DNA of 10,012 bases, taken from positions 1 to 10,012 of the forward strand of contig JASHUC010000145.1 of NCBI GenBank assembly GCA_030040235.1. Direction: 5' to 3'. Shown piece by piece: positions 1 to 6,539 of this stretch (positions are counted from its first letter, which is position 1; each line of letters starts with the position of its first letter). The position numbers and the translations under genes were made by a program. The stretch is from Gammaproteobacteria bacterium. Its GTDB lineage: Bacteria > Pseudomonadota > Gammaproteobacteria > Steroidobacterales > Steroidobacteraceae. The notes beneath the pieces were generated by a model. It made no database searches. It was not told where the DNA came from and worked only from the letters and a program-made list of their open reading frames with translations.

Positions 1-354
1 GCGATCGATGACGTGAAGCAGATGATGAGCGGGCTGCTCCAGCCGGAGGTGAAGGAGCAGATCGTGGGCATCGCCCAGGTCCGCGACGTCTTCCGCTCGA
101 GCAAGTTCGGCGTCGTCGCGGGCTGCCTAGTGACCGAGGGCTACGTCCGGCGCAACAATCCGATCCGTGTGCTGCGAGACAACGTCGTCATCTTCGAGGG
201 CGCGCTCGAGTCGCTGCGCCGTTTCAAAGACGACGTGAACGAGGTGCGCGCGGGCACGGAGTGCGGCATCGGCGTACGCAACTACCAGGACGTGCGCGTC
301 GGCGATCAGATCGAGTGCTTTGCGCGCGTCGAGGTTGCGCGTACCCTGCAGTGA
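1..354 (+). CDS. infB: Translation initiation factor IF-2, C-terminal end (partial)
   Basis: This is the last 117 residues of IF2, the GTPase that brings initiator fMet-tRNA to the 30S subunit and promotes subunit joining. The reading frame is open from base 1, so the gene begins upstream of the window. The visible part covers the end of domain III and the C-terminal beta-barrel domain that contacts fMet-tRNA. Blocks such as [32 protein letters not shown] and [16 protein letters not shown] match E. coli IF2 almost residue for residue. The stop TGA (352-354) shares its A with the ATG of rbfA, so the two are likely translationally coupled in the classical nusA-infB-rbfA-truB operon. Identification is very secure; only the upstream extent is unknown. 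Confidence 0.98.
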   Translation, partial: AIDDVKQMMSGLLQPEVKEQIVGIAQVRDVFRSSKFGVVAGCLVTEGYVRRNNPIRVLRDNVVIFEGALESLRRFKDDVNEVRAGTECGIGVRNYQDVRVGDQIECFARVEVARTLQ

Positions 355-713
355 TGGGCGAGTCGCGTCACCGCAAGGTCGAGGCGGAGCTGCAGCGGGT
401 GCTCGCCGAGCTCGTGAGCCGCGAGCTGAAGGACCCGCGCGTCGGGAACGTCACGATCACCGCCGTTGCCGTGGCGCCGGACCTCAAGACGGCGCGCGTC
501 TTCTTCGTGCCCTTCGCTTCGGGCCATTCGCCCGAGGAGGTGCAGGAGGGACTCACCCACGCCGGAGGGTTTCTGCGCGGGGAGGTGGCCCGGCGGCTCG
601 CGCTGCGCTACGCGCCGCGTCTGGAGTTCGCCTTCGACGAGAGCTTCGATCGGGCGGATCACCTCACCCATCTCATCGCGAACGCCCTCGAGCCGCGCAA
701 GCCACGATGCTGA
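354..713 (+). CDS. rbfA: Ribosome-binding factor A
   Basis: The 119-residue product matches RbfA, a small KH-type RNA-binding protein that acts in late 30S maturation around the 5' end of 16S rRNA and matters in the cold. The N-terminal helix is followed by the conserved RELKDPRVGNVTIT block (about residues 23-36), DLKTARVFF (43-51), and HAGGFLR, whose AGG at 70-72 is the AxG kink typical of this KH fold. It ends at LIANALEPRKPRC, so it lacks the extended C-terminal tail of the 133-residue E. coli protein. The ATG is chosen because it overlaps the infB stop by one base and gives the usual N-terminus. I see no strong Shine-Dalgarno, which fits coupling to infB. The 3' end overlaps truB by 7 bases. 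Confidence 0.96.
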   Translation: MGESRHRKVEAELQRVLAELVSRELKDPRVGNVTITAVAVAPDLKTARVFFVPFASGHSPEEVQEGLTHAGGFLRGEVARRLALRYAPRLEFAFDESFDRADHLTHLIANALEPRKPRC

Positions 714-1594
714 GCGGCGTTCTGCTCCTGGACAAGCCGGAGGGAGTTTCCTCGAACGGCGCCCTGCAGCGTGTGCGCCGCGCGACCGGCGCGGAGAAGG
801 CCGGGCACGTCGGCAGCCTCGACCCGCTCGCAACCGGTATGCTCCCGGTCTGCCTGGGGGAGGCGACCAAGATCGCCGGAGAGCTCGTGGGCGGGCGCAA
901 GCGCTACCGCTTCGAGATCGCGCTCGGAACAGCGACCGACACCGGTGATCGCGAGGGCGCGGTGATCGAGACTGCGCCGCTTCCGAGCCTCGATGCCGAG
1001 CCGCTCGCGCGAGTGCTCAAGGGGTTTCTGGGGCGCCAGCCACAGGTTCCGCCCATGTACTCCGCCCTGAAGCGAGGCGGGCAGCCGCTCTACCGCCTCG
1101 CCCGCGCGGGGCTCACCGTCGAGCGCGCACCGCGCGAGATCGAGATCGAGGAGCTCGAGGTGACCGCTGCGCGCACCGAGGCGCTCGAGCTCGAGGCGGT
1201 CTGCTCCAAGGGCACCTATATCCGGGTGCTCGCGGCGGATATCGCACGGGCGCTCGGCTCGTGCGGCCACGTGCGGCGCCTGCGGCGGCTGTCGGTCGCG
1301 CCCTTCGAGGGCGAGCCCATGCAGACTCTGGAGTCGCTCGAGGAGGCCTGTCGCCGCGGGCAGATGCCGGGCCTCATCGCCGCCGATCAGGCCCTGAGGA
1401 ATCTACCCCCGGTGACGGTCGGCGGGGCGTGCGCCGAGCGCCTCGCGCACGGCCAGGCGGTCGCCCTGCCTGTACCGTGCCCCGCGGGGCGCGTGCGGCT
1501 GTATGGCCCCTCCGGCCGCTTCCTCGGCCTCGGCGAGGCCGCCGGCGGCGCGCTCCGCCCCAAGCGGATGTTTCTTGTGGCAGAGGGAGCCTAG
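707..1594 (+). CDS. truB: tRNA pseudouridine(55) synthase
   Basis: The 295-residue product is TruB, which isomerises U55 in the T-loop of elongator tRNAs and also acts as a tRNA-folding chaperone. It starts with GVLLLDKPEGVSSN (4-17), the conserved opening motif. The catalytic aspartate is D39 in GHVGSLDPLATGMLP, corresponding to D48 in E. coli. Further family blocks are KRYRFEIALGTATDTGDREG, VPPMYSALKRGGQPLYRLAR and CSKGTYIRVLAADIA. The C-terminal part (about 250-295) has the extra beta-domain seen in gammaproteobacterial TruB. The ATG lies within the rbfA stop region in an ATGCTGA arrangement, which implies translational coupling. The end of the gene overlaps the candidate rpsO promoter. 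Confidence 0.97.
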   Translation: MLSGVLLLDKPEGVSSNGALQRVRRATGAEKAGHVGSLDPLATGMLPVCLGEATKIAGELVGGRKRYRFEIALGTATDTGDREGAVIETAPLPSLDAEPLARVLKGFLGRQPQVPPMYSALKRGGQPLYRLARAGLTVERAPREIEIEELEVTAARTEALELEAVCSKGTYIRVLAADIARALGSCGHVRRLRRLSVAPFEGEPMQTLESLEEACRRGQMPGLIAADQALRNLPPVTVGGACAERLAHGQAVALPVPCPAGRVRLYGPSGRFLGLGEAAGGALRPKRMFLVAEGA

Positions 1595-1604
1595 CGAGTA
1601 GAAT
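1575..1604 (+). promoter_or_regulatory. Candidate sigma-70 promoter for rpsO
   Basis: A TTGTGG hexamer (1575-1580) and TAGAAT (1599-1604, five of six matches to TATAAT) are separated by 18 bases, placing a start near 1611. The -35 lies in the last codons of truB. The bases after the -10 form a GC-only stretch (CCGCGCC), the discriminator type usual at ribosomal promoters under stringent control. E. coli also has an rpsO promoter between truB and rpsO. The assignment is by motif only. Confidence 0.5.
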
Positions 1605-1657
1605 CCGCGCCGCGAAAAGACAGGGTAAACGAGAGAAGTTTTCGGGAATAGTGCGCA

Positions 1658-1927
1658 ATGCCGTTAAGTAGCGAGAAGAAGGGCGGAATCGTCGCGCAGT
1701 TCCGCCGCAACCCCACCGATACCGGCTCACCCGAGGTCCAGATCGCGCTTCTGTCGGAGCGGATCAACGGACTCGGCGAACATTTCAACGCCCACAAGCG
1801 CGATCACTCCTCGCGCCGGGGCCTGGTGAAGCTCGTCAATCAGCGCCGCAAGCTGCTCGATTACCTCAAGTCGACACAGCCGCAGAAGTACCAGGAGCTC
1901 GTCGAGCGCCTGGGACTGCGTCGCTGA
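1658..1927 (+). CDS. rpsO: 30S ribosomal protein S15
   Basis: The 89-residue product is S15, a primary 16S rRNA-binding protein that organises the central domain of the 30S subunit and contributes to an intersubunit bridge. The length equals that of E. coli S15. The signature runs [16 protein letters not shown], then [15 protein letters not shown] with the rRNA-contacting His/Asp/Ser residues, then [10 protein letters not shown] and the C-terminal ERLGLRR. A modest Shine-Dalgarno (GGGA, 1644-1647) lies 10 bases before the ATG. The 63-base gap from truB carries a candidate promoter. In E. coli S15 represses its own translation through its leader; I did not recognise that pseudoknot here, so this form of control is only possible. 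Confidence 0.98.
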   Translation: MPLSSEKKGGIVAQFRRNPTDTGSPEVQIALLSERINGLGEHFNAHKRDHSSRRGLVKLVNQRRKLLDYLKSTQPQKYQELVERLGLRR

Positions 1928-1950
1928 TCGCTCGTGCAGTCGCACCGGAA

Positions 1951-1976
1951 CTCGGGTCGCGCCCTCGGCGCTCGAG
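1951..1976 (+). other. Inverted repeat in the rpsO-pnp spacer
   Basis: A perfect 5-bp stem GCGCC/GGCGC (1959-1963 and 1967-1971, 3-base loop) is flanked by a second CTCG/CGAG pairing (1951-1954 and 1973-1976) across an uneven internal loop. No T-run follows, so it is not a good intrinsic terminator. In E. coli the pnp leader carries a stem-loop cleaved by RNase III that allows PNPase autoregulation. This hairpin sits in the equivalent place but is shorter, so an equivalent role is speculative. Confidence 0.35.
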
Positions 1977-2006
1977 CGTTACCGTTCGCTTTGTGAGGAT
2001 CCGATC

Positions 2007-4094
2007 GTGAGCGTGTTCAGCAAGTCCTTCGCCTATGGGCCGCATCCGGTGACGTTGGAGACCGGCGAGCTCGCGCGCCAGGCCGATGCCGCCGTCAAAG
2101 TTGCGATGGGCGATACCGTCGTGCTCGTCACCGCGGTTGCGCAGCAGCAGCCTCAGCCCGGACGGGATTTCCTCCCACTCACCGTCAACTACGTCGAGAA
2201 GACCTACGCGGCCGGCCGCATCCCCGGCGGGTTCTTCAAGCGCGAGGGCCGCCCGACCGAGAAGGAAACGCTCACCTCGCGGCTCATCGACCGGCCGATC
2301 CGGCCGCTGTTTCCGGATGCCTTCTACAACGACGTGCAGGTCGTCGCGACGGTGCTGTCGGTCGATCCGCAGGTCGATCCCGACATCCCCTCGATGCTCG
2401 GCGCCTCCGCGGCGCTGTCGCTCTCGGGCGTGCCTTTCAGCGGCCCGATCGGCGCGGTGCGCGTCGGTTACCGCGGTGGTCAGTACCTGCTCAATCCGAC
2501 GGCCCCCGATCTCGCCGACTCGCAGCTCGAGCTCGTAGTCGCCGGGACCGAGCAGGCCGTGCTCATGGTCGAATCCGAGGCGCAGGGCCTTCCCGAGGAC
2601 GTGATGCTCGGGGCCGTCGTGTTCGGCCATCAGCAGATGCAGGTCGCGATCCGCGCCATCCGCGAGCTCGTCGCCGAGGCGGGCAAGCCGCGCTGGAACT
2701 GGCAGCCGCCGCCCGAGAATGCGGAGCTCGCAAGCGGGGTGGCCCTGCATGCGCAGGCGGCGCTTTCGCAGGCCTACACGATCACCGAGAAGCTGCAGCG
2801 GCGCACGCGGATCCAGGAGATCAAGACCCAGACGCTCGCGGCGCTCGCCTCGGGCGAGGGAGCCAAGTGGGATGCCGAGCAGGTCGAATCGCAGCTCTTC
2901 AAGCTCGAGAGCAGCATCGTTCGCCAGCGCATCCTCAACGGCGAGCCGCGCATCGACGGGCGCGACGCGCGTACCGTGCGCCCGATCAGCGTCAAGGTGG
3001 GCCTGCTGCCGCGTACTCACGGCTCCGCGCTCTTCACTCGCGGCGAGACGCAGGCACTCGTCGCTACCACGCTCGGAACCACGCGCGACGCTCAGATCAT
3101 CGACGGACTCGCGGGCGAGCGGCGCGAGCCGTTCATGCTGCACTACAACTTCCCGCCGTTCTCCGTGGGCGAGACGGGCATGATGGGCTCGCCGAAGCGC
3201 CGCGAGATCGGTCACGGCAATCTTGCCCGCCGCGGCGTGAGCGCCGTGATGCCGGACATGACGAAGTTTCCCTACGTCATTCGCGTCGTCTCCGAGATTC
3301 TCGAGTCGAACGGCTCGAGCTCCATGGCGAGCGTGTGCGGCACGAGCCTCTCGTTGATGGACGCGGGTGTTCCGATCAAGGCGCCCGTCGCCGGTGTTGC
3401 CATGGGGCTCGTCCTCGAGGGAACGCGCTTCAAGGTTCTCACCGACATCCTCGGCGACGAGGATCACCTCGGGGACATGGACTTCAAGGTCGCCGGAACT
3501 CGGGAGGGGGTCACGGCGCTGCAGATGGACATCAAGGTCGAGGGTGTCACCCCGGAGATCATGCGGGTGGCGCTCGGGGAGGCGCGCGAGGGGCGGCTGC
3601 ACATTCTCTCGGAGATGAACCGCGTGCTCGCGGCACCGCGCGCGCAGATGTCCGAGTGGGCTCCGTCGATCATCACGCTCAAGATCGATCCGGAGAAGAT
3701 CCGCGATGTGATCGGCAAGGGCGGTGCGGTGATTCGCCAGATCACCGAGGAGACCGGAACGACGATCGACATCGAGAGCGACGGCACGGTCAAGATCGCC
3801 TCGGTGAGCGGCGCGGCCGGCCGCGAGGCTCAGCGGCGCATCGAGCTCATCACCGCCGACGTCGAGGTGGGCCGCGTGTACGAAGGCCGCGTGGCGCGGC
3901 TCATGGATTTCGGCGCCTTCGTCACCATCCTGCCGGGCCGCGACGGCCTGGTGCACATCTCGCAGATCTCCGACGAGCGGGTGGAGCGCGTGAGCGACAA
4001 GCTCAAAGAGGGTGATGTGATCCGCGTGAAGGTGCTCGAGGTGGACCGCCAGGGACGCATCCGGCTGTCGATGCGCAACGTCGACGCTGCCTGA
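2007..4094 (+). CDS. pnp: Polyribonucleotide nucleotidyltransferase (PNPase)
   Basis: The 695-residue product is PNPase, the trimeric phosphorolytic 3'-5' exoribonuclease that degrades mRNA to nucleoside diphosphates and can add tails. Domain order is complete: first RNase PH core (about 1-215, with [22 protein letters not shown]), helical linker, second RNase PH core (about 310-540), KH domain (about 550-610, GKGG loop at 570-573) and S1 domain (about 619-690). The catalytic metal ligands D486 and D492 in [12 protein letters not shown] have the same numbers as in E. coli. The GTG start at 2007 has a strong Shine-Dalgarno (GAGGA, 1995-1999) 7 bases upstream. The protein stops just after the S1 domain and lacks most of the acidic tail of the 711-residue E. 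coli enzyme. The next gene is convergent. Confidence 0.98.
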   Translation: MSVFSKSFAYGPHPVTLETGELARQADAAVKVAMGDTVVLVTAVAQQQPQPGRDFLPLTVNYVEKTYAAGRIPGGFFKREGRPTEKETLTSRLIDRPIRPLFPDAFYNDVQVVATVLSVDPQVDPDIPSMLGASAALSLSGVPFSGPIGAVRVGYRGGQYLLNPTAPDLADSQLELVVAGTEQAVLMVESEAQGLPEDVMLGAVVFGHQQMQVAIRAIRELVAEAGKPRWNWQPPPENAELASGVALHAQAALSQAYTITEKLQRRTRIQEIKTQTLAALASGEGAKWDAEQVESQLFKLESSIVRQRILNGEPRIDGRDARTVRPISVKVGLLPRTHGSALFTRGETQALVATTLGTTRDAQIIDGLAGERREPFMLHYNFPPFSVGETGMMGSPKRREIGHGNLARRGVSAVMPDMTKFPYVIRVVSEILESNGSSSMASVCGTSLSLMDAGVPIKAPVAGVAMGLVLEGTRFKVLTDILGDEDHLGDMDFKVAGTREGVTALQMDIKVEGVTPEIMRVALGEAREGRLHILSEMNRVLAAPRAQMSEWAPSIITLKIDPEKIRDVIGKGGAVIRQITEETGTTIDIESDGTVKIASVSGAAGREAQRRIELITADVEVGRVYEGRVARLMDFGAFVTILPGRDGLVHISQISDERVERVSDKLKEGDVIRVKVLEVDRQGRIRLSMRNVDAA

Positions 4095-4103
4095 GCTGCC
4101 TCT

Positions 4104-4119
4104 GGAGCGCTTACGCTCC
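4104..4119. terminator. Inverted repeat at the pnp/phaR convergent junction
   Basis: GGAGCG (4104-4109) and CGCTCC (4114-4119) form a perfect 6-bp stem around the 4-base loop CTTA. It lies 10 bases after the pnp stop, and its loop contains the phaR stop codon (TTA on +, TAA on -). Being symmetric, it could mark both transcript ends. Neither strand has a following T-run, so at most it is a weak or factor-assisted terminator, or a 3'-end stabilising hairpin. Confidence 0.35.
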
Positions 4120-4614
4120 TGCGCCCGGAAACGTGCCTTCGTCCTCCACGCGTCCGCGCGGCGTCGCATCCATCAGCGAGCGGAAGATCTGGTCCTGCAC
4201 GGAGCGCCAGCGCTGATAGTTCTTCTGCACGACGGTTGCGACCGCATCCTGCGGATCGGCTCCCACGACGCTCTTGGCCCGCTCACGCACCTCACGCAGG
4301 TGATTCGCAAACAGCTTCAGGCTCTGCTCGAGATAGCAGCCGATCACGCCCTGCATCGCGCCGCCTCCGTAGGAGCGGATGATCTGCGCGAGAAAATCCC
4401 GGCTCATCAGGGGTTCCCCGCCGTGCTCCTGCTCGGCGATGACCTGCAGCAGGATGCTGTTCGTGATGTCCTCCTGGGTCTTCTTGTCGACCACGACGAA
4501 ATCGATGCGGTCGATCACCAGCTTGCGCACATCCCCGAGCGTGATGTAGCGACTTTCCACCGTGTCGTATAGCCGTCGATTCGGATATTTTTTGATGGTT
4601 CTGGGTTCGCTCAT
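4111..4614 (-). CDS. phaR: Polyhydroxyalkanoate synthesis repressor PhaR
   Basis: The 167-residue product matches PhaR, a DNA-binding repressor that also binds PHA granules. When polymer accumulates it leaves the DNA and releases phasin (phaP) and phaR expression. The N-terminal PHB_acc_N DNA-binding domain is clear at about 6-65 (TIKKYPNRRLYDTVESRYITL, DFVVVDKKTQEDIT). A PHB_acc segment follows at about 68-108 (LMSRDFLAQIIRSYGGGAMQGVIGCYLEQSLKLF). The C-terminal 50 residues are less conserved. The ATG has a GGGAG Shine-Dalgarno (4621-4625 on +) at 6-base spacing. The gene probably has its own promoter, because 176 bases separate it from gluQ and contain a TGC-rich dyad suited to autorepression. 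No PHA synthase or phasin gene is visible here. Confidence 0.93.
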   Translation of the reverse strand: MSEPRTIKKYPNRRLYDTVESRYITLGDVRKLVIDRIDFVVVDKKTQEDITNSILLQVIAEQEHGGEPLMSRDFLAQIIRSYGGGAMQGVIGCYLEQSLKLFANHLREVRERAKSVVGADPQDAVATVVQKNYQRWRSVQDQIFRSLMDATPRGRVEDEGTFPGAGA

Positions 4615-4634
4615 TGCAAGCTCCCGCTATTGAA

Positions 4635-4660
4635 GCGCCCGTTATCGTGATGACGGGCGC
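4635..4660 (-). repeat. 8-bp inverted repeat in the phaR leader
   Basis: GCGCCCGT (4635-4642) and ACGGGCGC (4653-4660) are perfect inverted copies around a 10-base centre that holds a further small dyad (ATC-GT-GAT). It lies 20 bases upstream of the phaR start, just beyond the Shine-Dalgarno. It could be a protein-binding operator or a 5'-UTR hairpin that affects translation. No T-run follows on either strand, so a terminator is unlikely. Confidence 0.5.
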
Positions 4661-4705
4661 CGCCGGCGCAGAGTCGGCGGGGCCGCCCTCCCGGTCCCCC
4701 CACCA

Positions 4706-4747
4706 CATATAGTACAACGGAAGCTGCGGACGCAGACCAGCCTGCGG
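4706..4747 (-). promoter_or_regulatory. Candidate phaR promoter with PhaR-type operator
   Basis: The only AT-rich patch between gluQ and phaR reads TACTATATG on the - strand (4714-4706), a plausible -10 region; no good -35 is visible. Immediately upstream, CTGC-GGAC-GCAG (4724-4735) is a perfect 5-bp dyad, CTGCG/CGCAG. A second CTGCGG lies at 4742-4747, 18 bases from the first. From memory, the PhaR site described in Paracoccus denitrificans is CTGC-N3/4-GCAG, which the dyad matches exactly. Its position over the -35 zone would suit autorepression. The operator match is seen in sequence; the promoter is weakly supported. Confidence 0.55.
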
Positions 4748-4790
4748 TCAGAGGGCACCCGAGCCCGCGTTCAACCGCCAGCCCCCGCGT

Positions 4791-5768
4791 TCAGCCCGGC
4801 AGGCGAACCGAGCGGATTCCGTTCAATCGCCCGATGTCCCAGTGCCCGATGGCCCAGCGGAGCACCGTCCCGGGGGCCTCGCCGGCGAGCCCCGGCGGGG
4901 GCTCCTGGCGCAGCAGGCGCAGCGCCTGCACGAGCCATGCGCTGGCCTTCGGGGCATCGAGCGGGACCGAGCGCCGTGACTTGGCGAGCTTGCTGCCGTC
5001 CGGCTCGACGACCAGCGGCAGGTGGGCATAGCTCACTCGAGGGAGGTCCAATGCTCGAGCGAGCGCGATCTGCCAACCCGTGCTCGCGAGGAGATCCGCC
5101 CCCCGCACCACATCGGTCACGCCCTGCGCGGCATCGTCCACGACGACCGCGAGCTGGTAGGCCGTCAATCCGTCGCGCCGCCGCACGATCACGTCCCCGA
5201 GCTCGGCGAGCTTGAGCTCGCAGCGTCCCTGAATGCGATCGTCAAAGCCGATGGTCACCTCCTCGTCGATCCGGAAGCGCACGGCGGTCGGACCCGGCCG
5301 GGTGGGGCCCCGGCGGCAGGTGCCGGGGTAGCGGGGCTGCGTCGTGTCCGCGTGGCCGCGCCGCGTGCAGCTGCACTCGAAGGTGAGTCCGCGCGCAACC
5401 AGACGCCTCAGGGCTTCGGCGTAGAGCTCGGTCCGCTCGCTCTGGCGGAGGACCTGTCCGTCCCAGCAAAGCCCGAAGGCCTCCAGAAGCCGCAGGATCT
5501 CCGCCTCGCTCCCCGGAAGCACACGGGGTGCATCCAGATCCTCGATGCGAACGAGCCAGCGGCCGCCGTGATGGCGCGCATCGAGGAAGCTGCCGACCGC
5601 GGCAACGAGGGATCCGAGATGTAGTTTGCCGCTCGGTGTCGGAGCGAAGCGGCCGGTGTAGCCGGCTCCCGCAGGGCGGCTCGGCTCAGCGGTAGCGGTC
5701 GTCGCGGTCGCCGTACTGCCGCTCGCGCCGCTCGCGTCGCTCCTGAGCCTCGATGCTGAGTGTCGCAA
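4791..5768 (-). CDS. gluQ: Glutamyl-queuosine tRNA(Asp) synthetase (start uncertain)
   Basis: GluQ is a truncated paralogue of glutamyl-tRNA synthetase that attaches glutamate to the queuosine base at the wobble position of tRNA-Asp. The conserved enzyme begins at GYTGRFAPTPSG and carries the HIGH-like HLGS and KMSKS-like KLAKS motifs (residues 50-53 and 260-264, counted from the TTG). The zinc site C132-x-C134 ... Y147-x3-C151 has the same Y-to-C spacing as E. coli. The anticodon-binding domain of true GluRS is absent, as expected. The start is a problem: no ATG, GTG or TTG lies between the dksA stop and the conserved core. The nearest in-frame option is TTG at 5766-5768, inside dksA, giving 325 residues with an odd Ser/Ala/Thr-rich leader. 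Function is secure; the 5' boundary is not. Confidence 0.88.
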   Translation of the reverse strand: MRHSASRLRSDASGASGSTATATTATAEPSRPAGAGYTGRFAPTPSGKLHLGSLVAAVGSFLDARHHGGRWLVRIEDLDAPRVLPGSEAEILRLLEAFGLCWDGQVLRQSERTELYAEALRRLVARGLTFECSCTRRGHADTTQPRYPGTCRRGPTRPGPTAVRFRIDEEVTIGFDDRIQGRCELKLAELGDVIVRRRDGLTAYQLAVVVDDAAQGVTDVVRGADLLASTGWQIALARALDLPRVSYAHLPLVVEPDGSKLAKSRRSVPLDAPKASAWLVQALRLLRQEPPPGLAGEAPGTVLRWAIGHWDIGRLNGIRSVRLPG

Positions 5769-6462
5769 CCGGTCGCGCCTCGAGCCGCTTGATCCCGATC
5801 TCTTCGCCCGTTTCCAGGCAGTAGCCGTACGTGCCGTCCTCGATCCGCTTGAGCGCCTCGTCGATCTTGCGGATGAGTTTGCGTTCGCGATCCCGCGTGC
5901 GCAGCTCGAGGCTGAACTCCTCCTCCTGAGTGGCCCGATCATTGGGGTCGGGGAAGTTGGCCGCCTCGTCCTTCATGTGGGTGACGGTGCGGTCGACCTC
6001 CTCCATGAGATCGCGTTTCCAGTTGAGCAGGATCTGGCGGAAGTGCTCCGTCTGCTCCTTGCTCATGTACTGCTCGCCGCGCTTGAGGATGTAGGGCTGT
6101 ACGTTGCGCGGCCCAGCGAGGAGGCTGCCGGGCTCGGCGGCCTCGGTATCGTCAGCGTCGTTGGCCGCGGCCGGCAGCAGCCGCTGTGCCGCCGGCGGGG
6201 CTTTCGCGTGCGGCGCAGCGGGGCGATCCGAAGCGGGCGCGGCGGCGGGTGCGGCCTCGGGAAGGGTGCGTGTGGCCTCGGTTTCCCGGCCACTGCCATT
6301 CACGGTGGCTGATTTACGAGTCGCGGGAGCCGCCTTGGGGCGGGCGTGGCTCGCGACCTTCGTGCGCTCAGCGGGCTTGCGCGCCGCCGCCTTCCGGGCC
6401 GGCGTGCGGCTCACGGATTTCTTGCTCTTACCGGGCTTTATGGCGGTTTTCTTGGCGGGCAT
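5686..6462 (-). CDS. dksA: RNA polymerase-binding transcription factor DksA, N-terminally extended and cysteine-poor
   Basis: DksA enters the secondary channel of RNA polymerase and, with ppGpp, adjusts rRNA and biosynthetic promoters. Residues from about 121 on match E. coli DksA closely: VQPYILKRGEQYM, the coiled coil, and the tip motif DPNDRA (172-177) with both acidic residues needed for activity. Two features are unusual. First, the 258 residues include about 120 N-terminal residues of Ala/Lys/Pro-rich low complexity, against 151 in E. coli. Second, only one of the four zinc cysteines remains (C215, with T218, S236 and A239 at the others), as in the cysteine-poor DksA class that folds without zinc. 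The long start is favoured by an excellent AAGGAGG Shine-Dalgarno (6468-6474 on +) 5 bases from the ATG. gluQ follows and probably overlaps its 3' end. Confidence 0.96.
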   Translation of the reverse strand: MPAKKTAIKPGKSKKSVSRTPARKAAARKPAERTKVASHARPKAAPATRKSATVNGSGRETEATRTLPEAAPAAAPASDRPAAPHAKAPPAAQRLLPAAANDADDTEAAEPGSLLAGPRNVQPYILKRGEQYMSKEQTEHFRQILLNWKRDLMEEVDRTVTHMKDEAANFPDPNDRATQEEEFSLELRTRDRERKLIRKIDEALKRIEDGTYGYCLETGEEIGIKRLEARPVATLSIEAQERRERRERQYGDRDDRYR

Positions 6463-6503
6463 CTAGGCCTCCTTCAAAAGCAATAGCCTTCGAAGAACGC
6501 GCG

Positions 6504-6531
6504 ATTATACCGGCGCATCCGCGACTGTACA
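6504..6531 (-). promoter_or_regulatory. Candidate sigma-70 promoter for dksA
   Basis: On the - strand a perfect TATAAT (6509-6504) lies 16 bases downstream of TGTACA (6531-6526, four of six matches to TTGACA). A start near 6497 would give a leader of about 35 bases. The bases after the -10 are CGCGCG, a GC-rich discriminator typical of promoters inhibited by DksA and ppGpp; E. coli dksA is known to be feedback-controlled. The -35 lies within a perfect 8-bp palindrome, CTGTACAG (6525-6532). Confidence 0.65.
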
Positions 6532-6539
6532 GCGCGCGT

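Larger units (their letters stand above)
4615..4790. other. Noncoding spacer between gluQ and phaR
   Basis: This GC-rich spacer holds the phaR Shine-Dalgarno, the leader inverted repeat, the candidate promoter/operator, and two 10-base direct copies of CCCGCGTTCA (4764-4773 and 4784-4793). The second copy includes the gluQ stop codon. I see no convincing small gene or tRNA, and no T-tailed terminator for gluQ. Confidence 0.6.

Noticed and set aside
2867..4015. A 382-codon + strand frame overlapping pnp
   Set aside because: It is an Arg/Gly/His-rich alternative frame of pnp with no domain features.
1866..4169. A 767-codon open frame on the - strand opposite pnp
   Set aside because: Its translation is rich in Arg, His, Asp and Leu and has no recognisable domain. 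It lies antisense to a complete, strongly conserved PNPase. Long antisense frames are expected in high-GC coding DNA.
4708..4713. TATAGT on the + strand as a promoter
   Set aside because: There is no downstream + strand gene for over 2 kb and no matching -35; it is better explained as part of the phaR promoter on the other strand.
5769..5942. An upstream start of the gluQ frame at 5942
   Set aside because: The added residues are Ser/Arg-rich out-of-frame translation of dksA and would make the protein far longer than the family.
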